Origin: Mesorhizobium sangaii
Lineage (GTDB): Bacteria; Pseudomonadota; Alphaproteobacteria; Rhizobiales; Rhizobiaceae
Length of the DNA: 64,000 nucleotides
NCBI RefSeq assembly: GCF_014207355.1
Contig: NZ_JACHEF010000001.1
Location: 1,557,812 to 1,621,811, forward strand
Direction: 5' to 3'
The notes under the pieces are model-generated. The model had not been told where the DNA came from, did no database searches, and was given only the letters and a program-made list of their open reading frames with translations. Every line of letters starts with the position of its first letter. Within the stretch, counting starts at the first letter, position 1. Shown in pieces: positions 52,175 through 61,372 of this stretch. The translations under genes and the position numbers were made by a program.

Positions 52175-54804
52175 CTACGATCTCGGGTAGGCCGCATGAG
52201 GCTTGGGTCCTCTGTCGATCAACTGCCCCGCCCTCTTCCGGTGCGACTGGCGGCTCTCTTGCCCGAAGAACCAGCGCTTGGTCGCCTCCGAGGCCAATAG
52301 ATAGAGCGCAGTGATTGCGACAAGACCGGCAAGCACGGGCAGCGGCAAAGGCACGAAGCCGAACCAGCCGGCAAACGGCAGATAGGGGATCATGATCGCG
52401 ACAACCCCGACACCCAATGTAAGCCAGGCAAGCAACGGGCTTGGACGGCTCGCCCAGAAAGCCTGTGCGTGCGCACAATGAGCACAATGGCAAGCTCTGT
52501 CAGCAACGACTCGACAAACCAGGCAGTCTGGAATGCGGCTTCCGTGACATGCGCGAAGAACAGAAGGAACGCGAAGGTCGCGAAGTCGAACAGCGAACTG
52601 ACCAGGCCAAAGCTGATCATGAACCGCCGCACAAATCGGATGTCCCAGTGGCGAGGCCGGAGCAGTTGGTCGGCATCGACGTTGTCGCTTGCGATGGCGA
52701 GCGAAGGAACGTCAGAAAGGAAATTGTTGAGCAGGATCTGCTTTGCCAGAAGCGGCAGGAAGGGCAGGAACAGCGAGGCGACAGCCATGCTGATCATGTT
52801 GCCGAAATTGGCGCTGGTGGTGATTGAAATGTATTTCATCGTGTTGGCGAATGTCTTGCGGCCGTCGTCGACGCCGCTCACGAGCACGCCCAGATCTTGC
52901 TTGAGAAGGATGATATCGGCCGCCTCGCGCGCGACATCGACAGCGGTGTCGACTGAGATGCCTATGTCTGCCTCATGAAGGGCGGGCGCATCATTGATGC
53001 CGTCGCCAAGATAACCGACGACATGGCCCCTGCTCCGCAGTGCCTGAACGATGCGCTCCTTCTGGTTGGGGTCGATCTCGACGAAGAGATCGGTGTGCTG
53101 GACGCCCGCAAAGAGCGCGCTCTTGGTCAATTTCGACAGATCCTCGCCGGTCATGATCCTGTCGGCGCGCAAGCCGACCGCCTGGGCAAGATGCGCGGCG
53201 ACGTAACGGTTGTCGCCCGAAATGACTTTTACCGCGATGCCGCGGTGGGCGAGCTCGGCAAGCGTCTCCTTGACGCCTTCCTTTGGCGGATCGAGGAAAA
53301 GCAAGAAGCCCACGAAGGCGAGATCGATTTCGTCTTTCCTGCTGAACGTTTTCCGGCTCTCAAATCGACGGATTGCCAGGCCCAGAACGCGGTAACCGTC
53401 CGCGCTCCAGCGCCGGAATTTTTCGTCGATCGCCGCACGCTGCTTCTCATCGAGGGGCTCCAGCCCTTTCGCCGTGCTGACGAAGCCGCACGTTTCGAGG
53501 ACATTTAGTACGGCGCCTTTGGTGATCAGAAGATCTTCGGCATCCTTGGTCCGCACGACAACGGACAGGCGCTTGCGAATGAAATCATAGGGGATCTCGT
53601 CGACCTTGGTGAAAGCAGCCAATGATGCGCCCTCGCCCGGCGCACCGGCGATCGCTTCGTCGAGCGGGTTCTTCAATCCGGTCTGCAGGGTCGCGTTGAG
53701 ACGTGCCCAAAGCAGGATGTCGGTTGACGGATTGCCGTCAACATCAAGCCATCCGTCGAGGTGGATCACGCCTTCCGTCAGCGTGCCGGTCTTGTCGGTG
53801 CACAGGACGTCCATGCTGCCCAGATTCTCGATGGCGTCGAGACGGCGCACTATGACGCCATTGGCAGCCATCGCGCGAGCCCCTCTAGCCAGCGTCACAC
53901 TGATGATGGCCGGAAGCAGTTCCGGCGTAAGACCAACCGCCAGTGCCAGCGAAAACAGCAGCGATTCAATCAGCGGTCGATGCAGCATGAGGTTGGCGAA
54001 GAACACCAGGATGACAATCGCCAGCATGATCTCGGTCATCAGGTAGCCGAACAGTCTTATCCCCCGGGCAAACCCTGTTTCAGGGATTTGTCGTTCCAGG
54101 GCGGCAGCAATTGACGCGAATTCGGTGCGGGCACCGGTCGCCGCCGCAAGCACGGTTGCAGTGCCGCTGCGGACCGATGTGCCCGTGAAGACCGCATTGC
54201 TGCGCTGTGCGACCGAAGCCTCGGGCGCCGACCGCCCCGGCGCCTTCACAACGGGAAAGGTTTCGCCGGTCAGCACGGCCTCGCTGACATTGAAATCGCG
54301 CGCGTCCAGAATGATACCGTCTGCGGGAATAAGGTTTCCGGCCGCCAGGCGGATCAAGTCGCCCGGCACGATATCTTCGGCAGCAACCGAGCACTCGACG
54401 CCATCACGCAACACAATAGCCTTGCGCGAAATACGCTGTTTCAGTGCATCGATCGCCCGCGACGCACCGTACTCCTGGGTGAAGCTCAGGACGCAGCTTG
54501 CCAGCACGATCGCGCCGATGATCGCTGCCTCCTGGCCCTCTCCGACGAAGGCCGATACGGTGGCCGCGAAAATGAGGATCAGGACCAGCGGGCTACGGAA
54601 CTGGCGGGCAAACACGACCAGGGCCGACGCGCTTGCCTTCGACGCAGGTGTGTTTAGGCCGAATTTTGCGAGCCTCGATGCGGCCTCCGGAGCTGCAAGC
54701 CCCGAGGCAGACGTCTCAAGGCGTCGCAGGAGGTCATTAGTCTCGATCGACCAATAGGCACCGCCATCTGGCGGGAGGGATTGCTGGTCAGCTTCGCCTA
54801 TCAT
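52175..54804 (-). pseudogene. mgtA: Mg2+-type P-ATPase (MgtA-like), C-terminal frameshift
   Basis: From ATG 54804 the frame encodes nearly all of a P3B-type magnesium transporter. It has the N-terminal cation ATPase domain, TGE in EAVLTGETFPVV, the phosphorylation site DKTGTLTEG, and GDGINDAPALHEADIGIS with its helices. At about base 52460 it shifts: the in-frame end (RLSGRAVQARC) is unrelated. The expected last helices (AFWASRPSPLLAWLTLGV, FVPLPLPVLAGLVAITALYLL) continue in another frame to 52175. One indel explains this. The start overlaps the stop of uspA (TGATG), so it belongs to an anaerobox-driven operon. Confidence 0.85.
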
Positions 54805-55616
54805 CAATACGACATGAAGCGGTTGATGCTGTTCTCTTCGATCAGTGTACGGGTGACGCCGCCAAACGCCCATTCCCGGAGGCGGCTGTGGCCATAGGCG
54901 CCCGAGACGATCAGGTCCGCATGGATGGAGCGTGCGAATGTCAGCAACCGGTCGCCGTCAGCCTCGCCGGCGATCAGCTCGGTCTGCGCCTTGATGCCAT
55001 GGTGTTCAAGAAAGACGGCGACATCGTCGAGGCTGTCACGACTGGTTTCGTTGCGGTTGGTGTCTATCGTGGCGACGACAACTTCGTTGGCCTTGGCCAG
55101 AAATGGCAGTGCATCTGCTATCGCACGCCGTGCCTCCCTGGTGTCCTTCCAGGCAACCAGTACGGTTTTTGCGCGGATGTGCTCGATGTTGCCCGCGGTG
55201 ACCAGGACTGGCCGTCCGGCACCCAGCGCGAGGCTGCCGATATCCACAGCGCGAAAGACATTGTCTCCATCCACGCCGCCGGTGACGATGAGGTCGGCCG
55301 CTCTGGCGGAAACGCTGAGGAACCGGGTCGGACTGCAGACCGCTTGCCCCCATTCGCTGGTAATCGAAGCTGGCACCAGCCTCTCGAACTCGGCACGCAA
55401 TTCCGCAAGCCGCTTTTCGATTTCCGTCCGCTGGATCTGCATGATCTCGCCTTCATAGACCATGCCGTCGCCTGTCGCGACGAGAGGCGGGACGTCAGCT
55501 GCAGCCAAGCCGATGAGATGAGTTCCAAATCGTTCGGCAAGTTCGATCCCCACCCGCACGATAGGCGCAGGCGTCGCATCAATGGCGAGATTGACGATGA
55601 TTGACTTGTAGGACAT
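54804..55616 (-). CDS. Tandem universal stress protein (UspA family)
   Basis: The 270-residue protein has two Usp domains. The first (about 1-145) is degenerate. The second ends in SGAYGHSRLREWAFGGVTRTLI, the G-x2-G-x9-G-(S/T) ATP-binding type. I chose ATG 55616. A near-perfect anaerobox lies 65 bp upstream. It is translationally coupled to mgtA and divergent from fixL. Usp proteins aid survival under energy or oxygen limitation. Confidence 0.9.
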   Translation of the reverse strand: MSYKSIIVNLAIDATPAPIVRVGIELAERFGTHLIGLAAADVPPLVATGDGMVYEGEIMQIQRTEIEKRLAELRAEFERLVPASITSEWGQAVCSPTRFLSVSARAADLIVTGGVDGDNVFRAVDIGSLALGAGRPVLVTAGNIEHIRAKTVLVAWKDTREARRAIADALPFLAKANEVVVATIDTNRNETSRDSLDDVAVFLEHHGIKAQTELIAGEADGDRLLTFARSIHADLIVSGAYGHSRLREWAFGGVTRTLIEENSINRFMSY

Positions 55617-55680
55617 TGCGGGTGCCTTTTGCTGAAACGGTGCAATGCGTGATGAATCGCATTCGCGAGCGCCCGATGCC

Positions 55681-55694
55681 TTGATGCGCGTCAA
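55681..55694. promoter_or_regulatory. FNR/FixK box TTGATGCGCGTCAA
   Basis: Nine of ten half-site bases match. It lies 64 bp before the uspA start and 123 bp before fixL on the other strand. Confidence 0.75.
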
Positions 55695-55817
55695 AGACCG
55701 CCTATTGCAACCGCCAACTGCATCTGCGTCCGAAAGCGTCGTCTCGATCCGTTTTGCGTGTGCGGCGAGTAGTGATAATTAGCCCTGATAGCACCGTCTC
55801 GAACCTAGGAACTCCAG

Positions 55818-57374
55818 GTGATCAAAGACGAAGAGCTCAGTCTGTCGCCCGGCGGGACGACGCTGAAATCACTTTTGTCACGAATGTTCGATCAGGCTCC
55901 GGGCTTTATAGCTCTCATGCGCGAGCCAGGTCACGTTTTCGAACTGACCAATGCCGCCTACCAGCGATTGATCGGCAACAGGCAAGTGATTGGAAAGTCA
56001 GTGCGGGAGGCCTTTCCCGAGCTCGAAGGAGATGAATTTTTCGAACATCTGGACCACGTGTACACGACCGGCGAGACATACAGGGGCCAGGGCGTGAAGG
56101 TCGGCCTTCGCAACAAAGCCGACGGGCCGGTTGAAGAACGCATCCTGGATTTTGTCTATCAGCCGATCAAGGCCGACGATGGCCGTATCACCGCGATCTT
56201 CATTGAAGGCACGGATGTCAGCGACCTCTCCTATGCAAACGCAGCGCTTCGGCTGCGTGAGGACCATCTGCGATCGATCCTGGCCACAGTGCCGGACGCA
56301 ATGGTCGTCATCGACGAACAGGGCCGGATCCAGTCCTTCAGCACCGCTGCCGAAACGCTATTCGGCTATCAGTCAGGCGAAGTCATTGGCAAAAACGTCA
56401 ATATGCTGATGCCGCCGCCCTATCGCGACGAGCATGATGCCTATCTGCTTCGCTACCTGACGACGGGAGAGCGGCGGATCATCGGGCTCGGCCGCACTGT
56501 TACCGGGGCGCGCAAGGATGGCACGACGTTCCCGATGGAGCTTTCCGTCGGCGAGATGCATCCGGGAACCGGGCGCTTCTTTACCGGCTTTTGCCGCGAC
56601 CTGACCGAACGGCACCGGGCAGAAGCGAGAATCCAGGAGCAGCAGCAGGAGCTCCTCCACATGGCGCGGTTTACCGCGCTCGGCGAAATGGCCTCGACAC
56701 TTGCCCATGAGATCAACCAGCCGCTCACCGCCATCACGAACTACCTCAAGGGCAGTCGTCGGCTGCTCGAGAAGAGCACGGAAGAGAACGCGCCCATGTT
56801 GCGGGATGCCGTGGACAAGGCAGCTGAGCAGGCCCTGCGGGCAGGAGACGTCATCCGTCATCTGAGGGATTTTGTTGCAAGGGGCGAAAGCGAGCGTCAG
56901 GTCGAACGACTGCCATCACTGATCGAGGAAGCCTCGTCCCTCGCCCTGGTCGGCGCAAGGGAGATAAATGTCCTGGTTAGCTACAAGCTTGACCCTGCCG
57001 CCGAACTGGTCTTGACCGACCGTATCCAGATTCAGCAGGTTCTGCTCAACCTGATGCGCAACGCGGTGGAGGCCATGCAGGGCGCACCGCGCCGCGAATT
57101 GACAGTCACAACAATTGCCCGGGATGATGGGATGGCCGAGGTGAGCGTGATCGATACTGGCCCAGGCCTCGCGCCGGAGGTCGCGGCACAGCTTTTTCAA
57201 CCATTTGTAACGACCAAGAAACAGGGCATGGGTGTCGGACTTTCCATTTGCCGCACCATCGTTGAATCGCACGGCGGCCACATATGGGCCGAGACAGTGC
57301 CGGCTGGGGGGACCGCCTTTCGGTTCACCTTGCGCATCGTGGGGAAAGACGAGGTCTCCAATGGCCGACAGTGA
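55818..57374 (+). CDS. fixL: Heme-based oxygen sensor histidine kinase
   Basis: The 518-residue kinase has two PAS domains (about 20-135 and 148-262). The second carries the FixL heme pocket, with proximal histidine H206 in [10 protein letters not shown] and distal-side arginine R226 in [13 protein letters not shown]. The phospho-acceptor is H297 ([13 protein letters not shown]), followed by ATPase boxes ([24 protein letters not shown]). Oxygen release switches the kinase on, and it phosphorylates FixJ. No membrane helices are visible, so it is a soluble form. The GTG 55818 start is preceded by AGGA. fixJ overlaps its 3' end. Confidence 0.95.
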   Translation: MIKDEELSLSPGGTTLKSLLSRMFDQAPGFIALMREPGHVFELTNAAYQRLIGNRQVIGKSVREAFPELEGDEFFEHLDHVYTTGETYRGQGVKVGLRNKADGPVEERILDFVYQPIKADDGRITAIFIEGTDVSDLSYANAALRLREDHLRSILATVPDAMVVIDEQGRIQSFSTAAETLFGYQSGEVIGKNVNMLMPPPYRDEHDAYLLRYLTTGERRIIGLGRTVTGARKDGTTFPMELSVGEMHPGTGRFFTGFCRDLTERHRAEARIQEQQQELLHMARFTALGEMASTLAHEINQPLTAITNYLKGSRRLLEKSTEENAPMLRDAVDKAAEQALRAGDVIRHLRDFVARGESERQVERLPSLIEEASSLALVGAREINVLVSYKLDPAAELVLTDRIQIQQVLLNLMRNAVEAMQGAPRRELTVTTIARDDGMAEVSVIDTGPGLAPEVAAQLFQPFVTTKKQGMGVGLSICRTIVESHGGHIWAETVPAGGTAFRFTLRIVGKDEVSNGRQ

Positions 57375-57975
57375 TCTGGTGCACGTGGTCGACGACGACG
57401 TCGATGTTCGCAAGTCGCTCGGGTTTCTTCTGGCGACGGCAGATTTTGCAGTGCGCCTGTACGAATCGGCCACAGCTTTTCTCTCGACAGCTCCGACCAG
57501 TCTCGACGGCTGCATTGTCACCGACGTACGCATGCCGGGCATAGACGGCATCGAGTTCCTGCGCCAGCTCAGAACAAGCGGACATACAATCCCGGTTATT
57601 GTTATGACGGGCCATGCCGATGTGGCGCTCGCCGTACAGGCAATGAAGGAAGGCGCTTCAGATTTCATCGAAAAGCCGTTCGACGACGAAATGCTGATCG
57701 AAGCGATCCGCTCGGCGCTGGCCAACCGCAACCAGGCGAATGCGGCGCATCCGCAGTCAGCGGATATCCGCGGGCGTCTGTCGACCTTGTCGGAGCGCGA
57801 GCGACAGGTGCTGGACGGGCTTGTGTCGGGTCTGCCGAACAAGACGATAGCCTATGACCTTGGAATCAGCCCGCGCACGGTCGAGATCCATCGTGCCAAT
57901 GTCATGAGCAAGATGGGCGCGGGCAGCCTTTCACATCTTGTGCGCATGGCGTTGATCGTGGAATCCAGGCCCTAG
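57361..57975 (+). CDS. fixJ: Response regulator, LuxR-type output
   Basis: The 204-residue protein has a receiver with phospho-acceptor D55 ([11 protein letters not shown]) and K at EKPFDD. Its LuxR/NarL-type helix-turn-helix is [15 protein letters not shown] and [22 protein letters not shown] (about 142-190). Phosphorylated FixJ activates fixK and nif/fix promoters in rhizobia. ATG 57361 overlaps the end of fixL by 14 bp. No fixK gene is adjacent. Confidence 0.95.
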   Translation: MADSDLVHVVDDDVDVRKSLGFLLATADFAVRLYESATAFLSTAPTSLDGCIVTDVRMPGIDGIEFLRQLRTSGHTIPVIVMTGHADVALAVQAMKEGASDFIEKPFDDEMLIEAIRSALANRNQANAAHPQSADIRGRLSTLSERERQVLDGLVSGLPNKTIAYDLGISPRTVEIHRANVMSKMGAGSLSHLVRMALIVESRP

Positions 57976-58196
57976 GGAGAGCCTTCGAGAGGTTTGTCAA
58001 ATCTGGCCTTGGCCTGCTCCGGCTCCCAATCGCGCCAGTGGGTCGGTCTGATGTCAACACGGGCGCCAGTAGTGGCATTCCTCCAGCCTTCGCGACCCCT
58101 TATGCAAGGAAATACGAGCGCATGCTCCCCCTCCTCGTCGAAGACGGCCAGTTCGAGGTCGCGACCGTACGGTGCGCTTAGGATTGGGCTCCACAT
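57972..58196 (-). CDS. Conserved hypothetical protein behind an FNR box
   Basis: The 74-residue protein contains APYGRDLELAVFDEEGEHALVFPCIR and DIRPTHWRDW, a pattern I associate with short rhizobial hypothetical proteins without known function. An ATG at 58196 is the first good start, and an anaerobox lies 33 bp upstream of it. A longer TTG-started version would run through that box and is unlikely. It converges on fixJ with overlapping stops. Confidence 0.6.
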   Translation of the reverse strand: MWSPILSAPYGRDLELAVFDEEGEHALVFPCIRGREGWRNATTGARVDIRPTHWRDWEPEQAKARFDKPLEGSP

Positions 58197-58229
58197 CGTC
58201 CAATGATCCCTCAAGCGCAGGTTCGCGCC

Positions 58230-58243
58230 TTGATCTGGATCAT
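58230..58243 (-). promoter_or_regulatory. FNR/FixK box TTGATCTGGATCAT
   Basis: Nine of ten half-site bases match. It lies 33 bp upstream of the small hypothetical gene ending at 57972 and sets its start. Confidence 0.7.
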
Positions 58244-58313
58244 TTTTGAAATCGCGCGATGCGATTGTGGGCAAGTATGCGTGTCAGTCGTTCCGAGCGG
58301 ACGAGGGTTACAA

Positions 58314-58572
58314 TCATTTGTCTGTGTGGCCGCCATCCACGAGGTGGTAGCTGCCGGTGATGAAGCTGGCATTGGCAGACTGCAGGAAGCATGTCAGCAC
58401 CCAGACTTCCTCTGGTGTTCCCAAGGGTCGGTTGGATGCAAGGCCGCCAGCTGGCCGATCGTTTCGGCGTCCAGAGCTCTCCCGATATCGGCTTTGACGC
58501 GAATGTTGTGGCCGGGGGCTACATCACCGGCCTGTTCGTCAGCCCAGCCAGCGCGTGCTTGGTCGAGACATA
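58314..58572 (-). pseudogene. Short-chain dehydrogenase remnant (C-terminal part, frameshifted)
   Basis: Read leftward, YVSTKHALAGLT keeps the Y-x3-K catalytic pair. A different frame then gives LGTPEEVWVLTCFLQS, ASFITGSYHLVDGGHTD and a stop at 58314, the standard SDR C-terminus. The N-terminal Rossmann half is missing and at least one frameshift separates the pieces. It is a decayed fragment. Confidence 0.65.
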
Positions 58573-58624
58573 GACGCAGGGCGCCGATCGGCGCCCGCGC
58601 ACGGGCTTGCGTCCTGTCTGCTCC

Positions 58625-58638
58625 TTGATCGTGATCAA
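58625..58638 (+). promoter_or_regulatory. Perfect FNR/FixK box TTGATCGTGATCAA
   Basis: All ten half-site bases match. It lies 48 bp before the lipoyl-like gene, a typical distance for class II activation. Confidence 0.88.
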
Positions 58639-58686
58639 TGCCCAGTTTGGCGACTGGCCTATCATTCGACGCAAAGGAAAATTGCG

Positions 58687-58935
58687 ATGCAGTACATCAA
58701 AGTCGACGAAGCGCTATGGGCGTCCAGCATGTTGCCTGAGGGCATTCTGGAGCGCTGGTTCATTGCCAGTGGCGACACAGTCAAGGCCGGTGAGCGAATA
58801 GCCGAAGTTCGCGTTGAAGACGCGCTGCACGAGATCGTCGCTCCGGCAGATGGCCGCGCAACGATAGTCGCCACAGCAAATGCCGTCATCGAACCCGGCT
58901 CGATCCTGGCAACGCTGGAGTCACAGTCCGCGTGA
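58687..58935 (+). CDS. Small biotinyl/lipoyl-like domain protein
   Basis: The 82-residue protein has the hammerhead fold pattern of lipoyl domains, with EGILERWFIASGDTVKAGERIAEVRVEDALHEIVAPADGRAT. At the modification turn it reads VEDALHEI, so the lysine of the normal DKA/MKM motif is absent and it probably carries no lipoate or biotin. It stands first behind a perfect anaerobox. A 128-residue protein gene follows after 65 bp. Confidence 0.72.
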   Translation: MQYIKVDEALWASSMLPEGILERWFIASGDTVKAGERIAEVRVEDALHEIVAPADGRATIVATANAVIEPGSILATLESQSA

Positions 58936-59000
58936 GGCATTCGCCGCCTCGCGGCGAAGTTTGCGCCCATCTCTCAACAATAACTCAAGGATGTATCAGT

Positions 59001-59387
59001 ATGCAGACCCAACATGCCGTCGCCTGGCTGGACCATCGAGAAGCCAAGGTGTTCTTCTTCGACCGTGAGACAGTCGAGGGCCTGAGGCTTGCCACCACGC
59101 TGGCGCATCATCAGACCCATAACAAGGCAGGCACCGTCGACGGCAAACATGCGCCGGAAAACAATGCCTTCTACCACGAAGTCGTCAAGGCCCTGGAGCC
59201 GGCGCAGGAATGGCTGATCGTGGGGCCAGGATCAGCAAAGGATGAACTGGCCAAGCATATCCGCGACCACCATCCCCACTTGAAGGATCGCATCGTCGGC
59301 GTCGAACCGGCGGACCATCCTACGCAGGCCCAGATAGTGGCGCATGCGCGGACGTTCTACCGTGCCGCCGACCGGATGTTGCTCTAG
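59001..59387 (+). CDS. baeRF/translational-machinery-like small protein
   Basis: The 128-residue protein begins HAVAWLDHREAKVFFFD and contains EWLIVGPGSAKDELAKHIRDHHPHL. This resembles the eRF1/Pelota-like domain proteins often listed as translational machinery proteins in rhizobia. Function is unknown. ATG 59001 follows AAGGA. It probably shares the oxygen-regulated transcript of the lipoyl-like gene. Confidence 0.6.
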   Translation: MQTQHAVAWLDHREAKVFFFDRETVEGLRLATTLAHHQTHNKAGTVDGKHAPENNAFYHEVVKALEPAQEWLIVGPGSAKDELAKHIRDHHPHLKDRIVGVEPADHPTQAQIVAHARTFYRAADRMLL

Positions 59388-59469
59388 ATCATTCTGGGCC
59401 AGCCTGCTGGCGCCGCAATCGGCCCGCGGAGCCGTCAGGCTCGGGCGCCTGCCGTCTCAGTGGCCTCGA

Positions 59470-59823
59470 TCACGGTTGCTGCAAGCTGCTGATGTAGGCG
59501 ATGATTGCCTCGACCTGCTCGGGGCTGGCAATCCACTCAGGCATGTCCGGGTGGCCGGTCGAAATGCCTTCGGCGAGGGCTTCCTCAAGATCCGTGATCG
59601 GATAGCGCTTTGACAGGGTGCGAAAGGCGGGCGCGTCGGGATGGCTGCTCTTGTCGGTTTTTCCAACGGCATGGCAGCGGGCGCAATTGACTTCCACCAA
59701 CGCCTTTCCGTGTTCCGTTACGCCATCGGCCAAGGCTGGCAGCACGGAACCGAGCAACAGCGCTGCCAGCGCGGAAACCCGTAGACGACGGCCGTGACCA
59801 GTACTCCTCATACAGGCGCTCAT
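59470..59823 (-). CDS. Exported small c-type cytochrome
   Basis: The 117-residue protein has a signal peptide (about 12-32, ending LPALADG) and a single heme site, C48-AR-C51-H52. The probable sixth ligand methionine is in GHPDMPEW, and a C-terminal helix EQVEAIIAYISSL follows. It may carry electrons to the cbb3 oxidase. It lies 24 bp after a phasin-like gene on the same strand and should share its anaerobox promoter. Confidence 0.87.
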   Translation of the reverse strand: MSACMRSTGHGRRLRVSALAALLLGSVLPALADGVTEHGKALVEVNCARCHAVGKTDKSSHPDAPAFRTLSKRYPITDLEEALAEGISTGHPDMPEWIASPEQVEAIIAYISSLQQP

Positions 59824-59847
59824 GGTTGCTGGCCCCGCATTTCCAAT

Positions 59848-60231
59848 CTACGCGACTGTCTTCGCCGCCACGTCCTCGATAGCGGTTCTGGCTTCCTTGC
59901 GCACGCGCCTGGCCGTTTCCGAAGCGAGCTTGGAAGTCAGTGCCGCAACCTTGCCGGCTTCCGTGGCGTATTCCGATGCTGCATTCTGCAGGAAGGTGGA
60001 GAAGATGTCGAAGGCGTCGTTGAACTCCGAACCGTCGATGAGATCCTCGGCCAGCTTCACATCCTGCTCATAACGATGTTTCAAAAACGCGAGCGCCTCG
60101 ATCTGATGGCGCATCATCGCCTTGAAGGTATGCGCCTGAAGAGACGCGGCAGCGAGGATGAGTTTCTGGCCATTTTCGGCCATCGCCAAGGGTTGCATGC
60201 CGAATTGCGACGGCTCCGGATGGGTCTGCAT
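59848..60231 (-). CDS. Phasin-like protein
   Basis: The 127-residue helical protein matches the phasin family, with MRHQIEALAFLKHRYEQDVKLAEDLID and a C-terminal alanine/lysine helix (YATEAGKVAALTSKLASETARRVRKEA). It would coat polyhydroxyalkanoate granules. A perfect anaerobox lies 75 bp upstream, so it is an oxygen-regulated second phasin, distinct from the one at 25174. Confidence 0.75.
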   Translation of the reverse strand: MQTHPEPSQFGMQPLAMAENGQKLILAAASLQAHTFKAMMRHQIEALAFLKHRYEQDVKLAEDLIDGSEFNDAFDIFSTFLQNAASEYATEAGKVAALTSKLASETARRVRKEARTAIEDVAAKTVA

Positions 60232-60305
60232 GATCGGTTACTCCTTTGTGAGGCGGCAAACAAAGTGCCCGCCAGAAAACGCTACCGCCATTCGCTGTCA
60301 GGTCG

Positions 60306-60319
60306 TTGATCAGGATCAA
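60306..60319 (-). promoter_or_regulatory. Perfect FNR/FixK box TTGATCAGGATCAA
   Basis: All ten half-site bases match. It lies 75 bp upstream of the phasin-cytochrome c pair. Confidence 0.88.
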
Positions 60320-60381
60320 CAGTCGCATGACCTTTGCCGGAATGCACGGGCATCGAGCGCCGTCTTGTCTCGTTGCCATGT

Positions 60382-60395
60382 TTGACACGCATCAA
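60382..60395 (+). promoter_or_regulatory. FNR/FixK box TTGACACGCATCAA
   Basis: It matches TTGAY-N4-ATCAA and lies 56 bp before the usp gene at 60451. The divergent intergenic region thus has one box for each direction. Confidence 0.85.
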
Positions 60396-60450
60396 GGCCC
60401 TTTCCCCTTCTTCGTGGCTAGCTCACTTCAACCGCAAATGGGCTGAAGCG

Positions 60451-61275
60451 ATGGCTTTCAAGACGATCATGGTTCAACTGGACGTGGACGCCATCGTCGC
60501 GCCGCTCATCTCGATGGCGTGGGATCTCGCTCAACGGCATGAGGCCGATCTGATCGGCTTCTGTGTGGCCGAGCCGCATTTTGTCATGCCAACTGGCGTC
60601 GACGACAGGGCCGCGACGAAGGCGACGTGGTCCCAGGTGGAGGATATAGAAGGTCGCCTCAACTGCTTGAGCGAGGAATTCCTAAGCGCTGTCAACGGCA
60701 GCAATCGCGCCTCGTGGCGCGGCGCAATAGGAAATCCGACCCGGCAGCTTGCGCTCAATGCACGTGCCGCCGACCTGATCGTAACTGGCTCGCCGACGAG
60801 CGATCTGCTGGTCGACCATCACCGCACCCTGGACACCGCAAGCCTGATCCTTGCAGCTGGCCGTCCGATACTTGCGGCATCGGAGACCCCTGCCCCGATC
60901 AGGGCCGAAACCATCCTGATTGCATGGAATGACACCCGGGAAGCACGACGTGCCGTCGTCGACGCCATGCCCTTCCTGATCAACGCCAGGGATGTCGTGA
61001 TCGCCACCGTGGACAATGGAGGTCCTGCACCTCAGGAAAATGTTGCGGATATCGAACTCTTCCTGACACGCCACGGGGTGAAGGCGCGATCGGAAGTCTC
61101 GGATGCGCGCCGCTCCGAACCGGCGGAAATCCTGCTCCAGATCGGACAGGAGATTGCGGCCGATCTCATTGTGCTCGGCGGCTATGGTCATAGCCGTGTG
61201 CGGGAAACGACTTTTGGTGGTGTGACGCGCTCGGTACTCCAGAGCGGGTCGTTCCATCGGCTCATCTCAAATTGA
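60451..61275 (+). CDS. Tandem universal stress protein (UspA family)
   Basis: The 274-residue protein has two Usp domains. Its second ends in LGGYGHSRVRETTFGGVTRSVL, the ATP-binding type. The first domain keeps AADLIVTGSPTSD. It resembles the protein at 54804 throughout, which suggests paralogy. I chose ATG 60451, 56 bp after an anaerobox. DUF2267, phosphoribosyltransferase and PPOX genes follow in the same direction. Confidence 0.9.
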   Translation: MAFKTIMVQLDVDAIVAPLISMAWDLAQRHEADLIGFCVAEPHFVMPTGVDDRAATKATWSQVEDIEGRLNCLSEEFLSAVNGSNRASWRGAIGNPTRQLALNARAADLIVTGSPTSDLLVDHHRTLDTASLILAAGRPILAASETPAPIRAETILIAWNDTREARRAVVDAMPFLINARDVVIATVDNGGPAPQENVADIELFLTRHGVKARSEVSDARRSEPAEILLQIGQEIAADLIVLGGYGHSRVRETTFGGVTRSVLQSGSFHRLISN

Positions 61276-61303
61276 GATAGCGCACCGCTGAGTTGCGGGC
61301 CAA

Positions 61304-61317
61304 TTGATCCGGCGCAA
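61304..61317 (+). promoter_or_regulatory. Variant FNR/FixK box TTGATCCGGCGCAA
   Basis: The left half is perfect and the right half matches 3 of 5 bases. It lies 56 bp before the DUF2267 start and nearly equals the variant upstream of the K+ channel gene. Confidence 0.35.
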
Positions 61318-61372
61318 TGCAGAGACGTCCTCGACGCTTCAGGATGAAGATGGAAACTTCAAGGAGTACGTT

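Noticed and set aside
58197..58274. TTG-started longer version of the hypothetical protein
   Set aside because: It would translate across the FNR box at 58230, and the first ATG with support is 58196.
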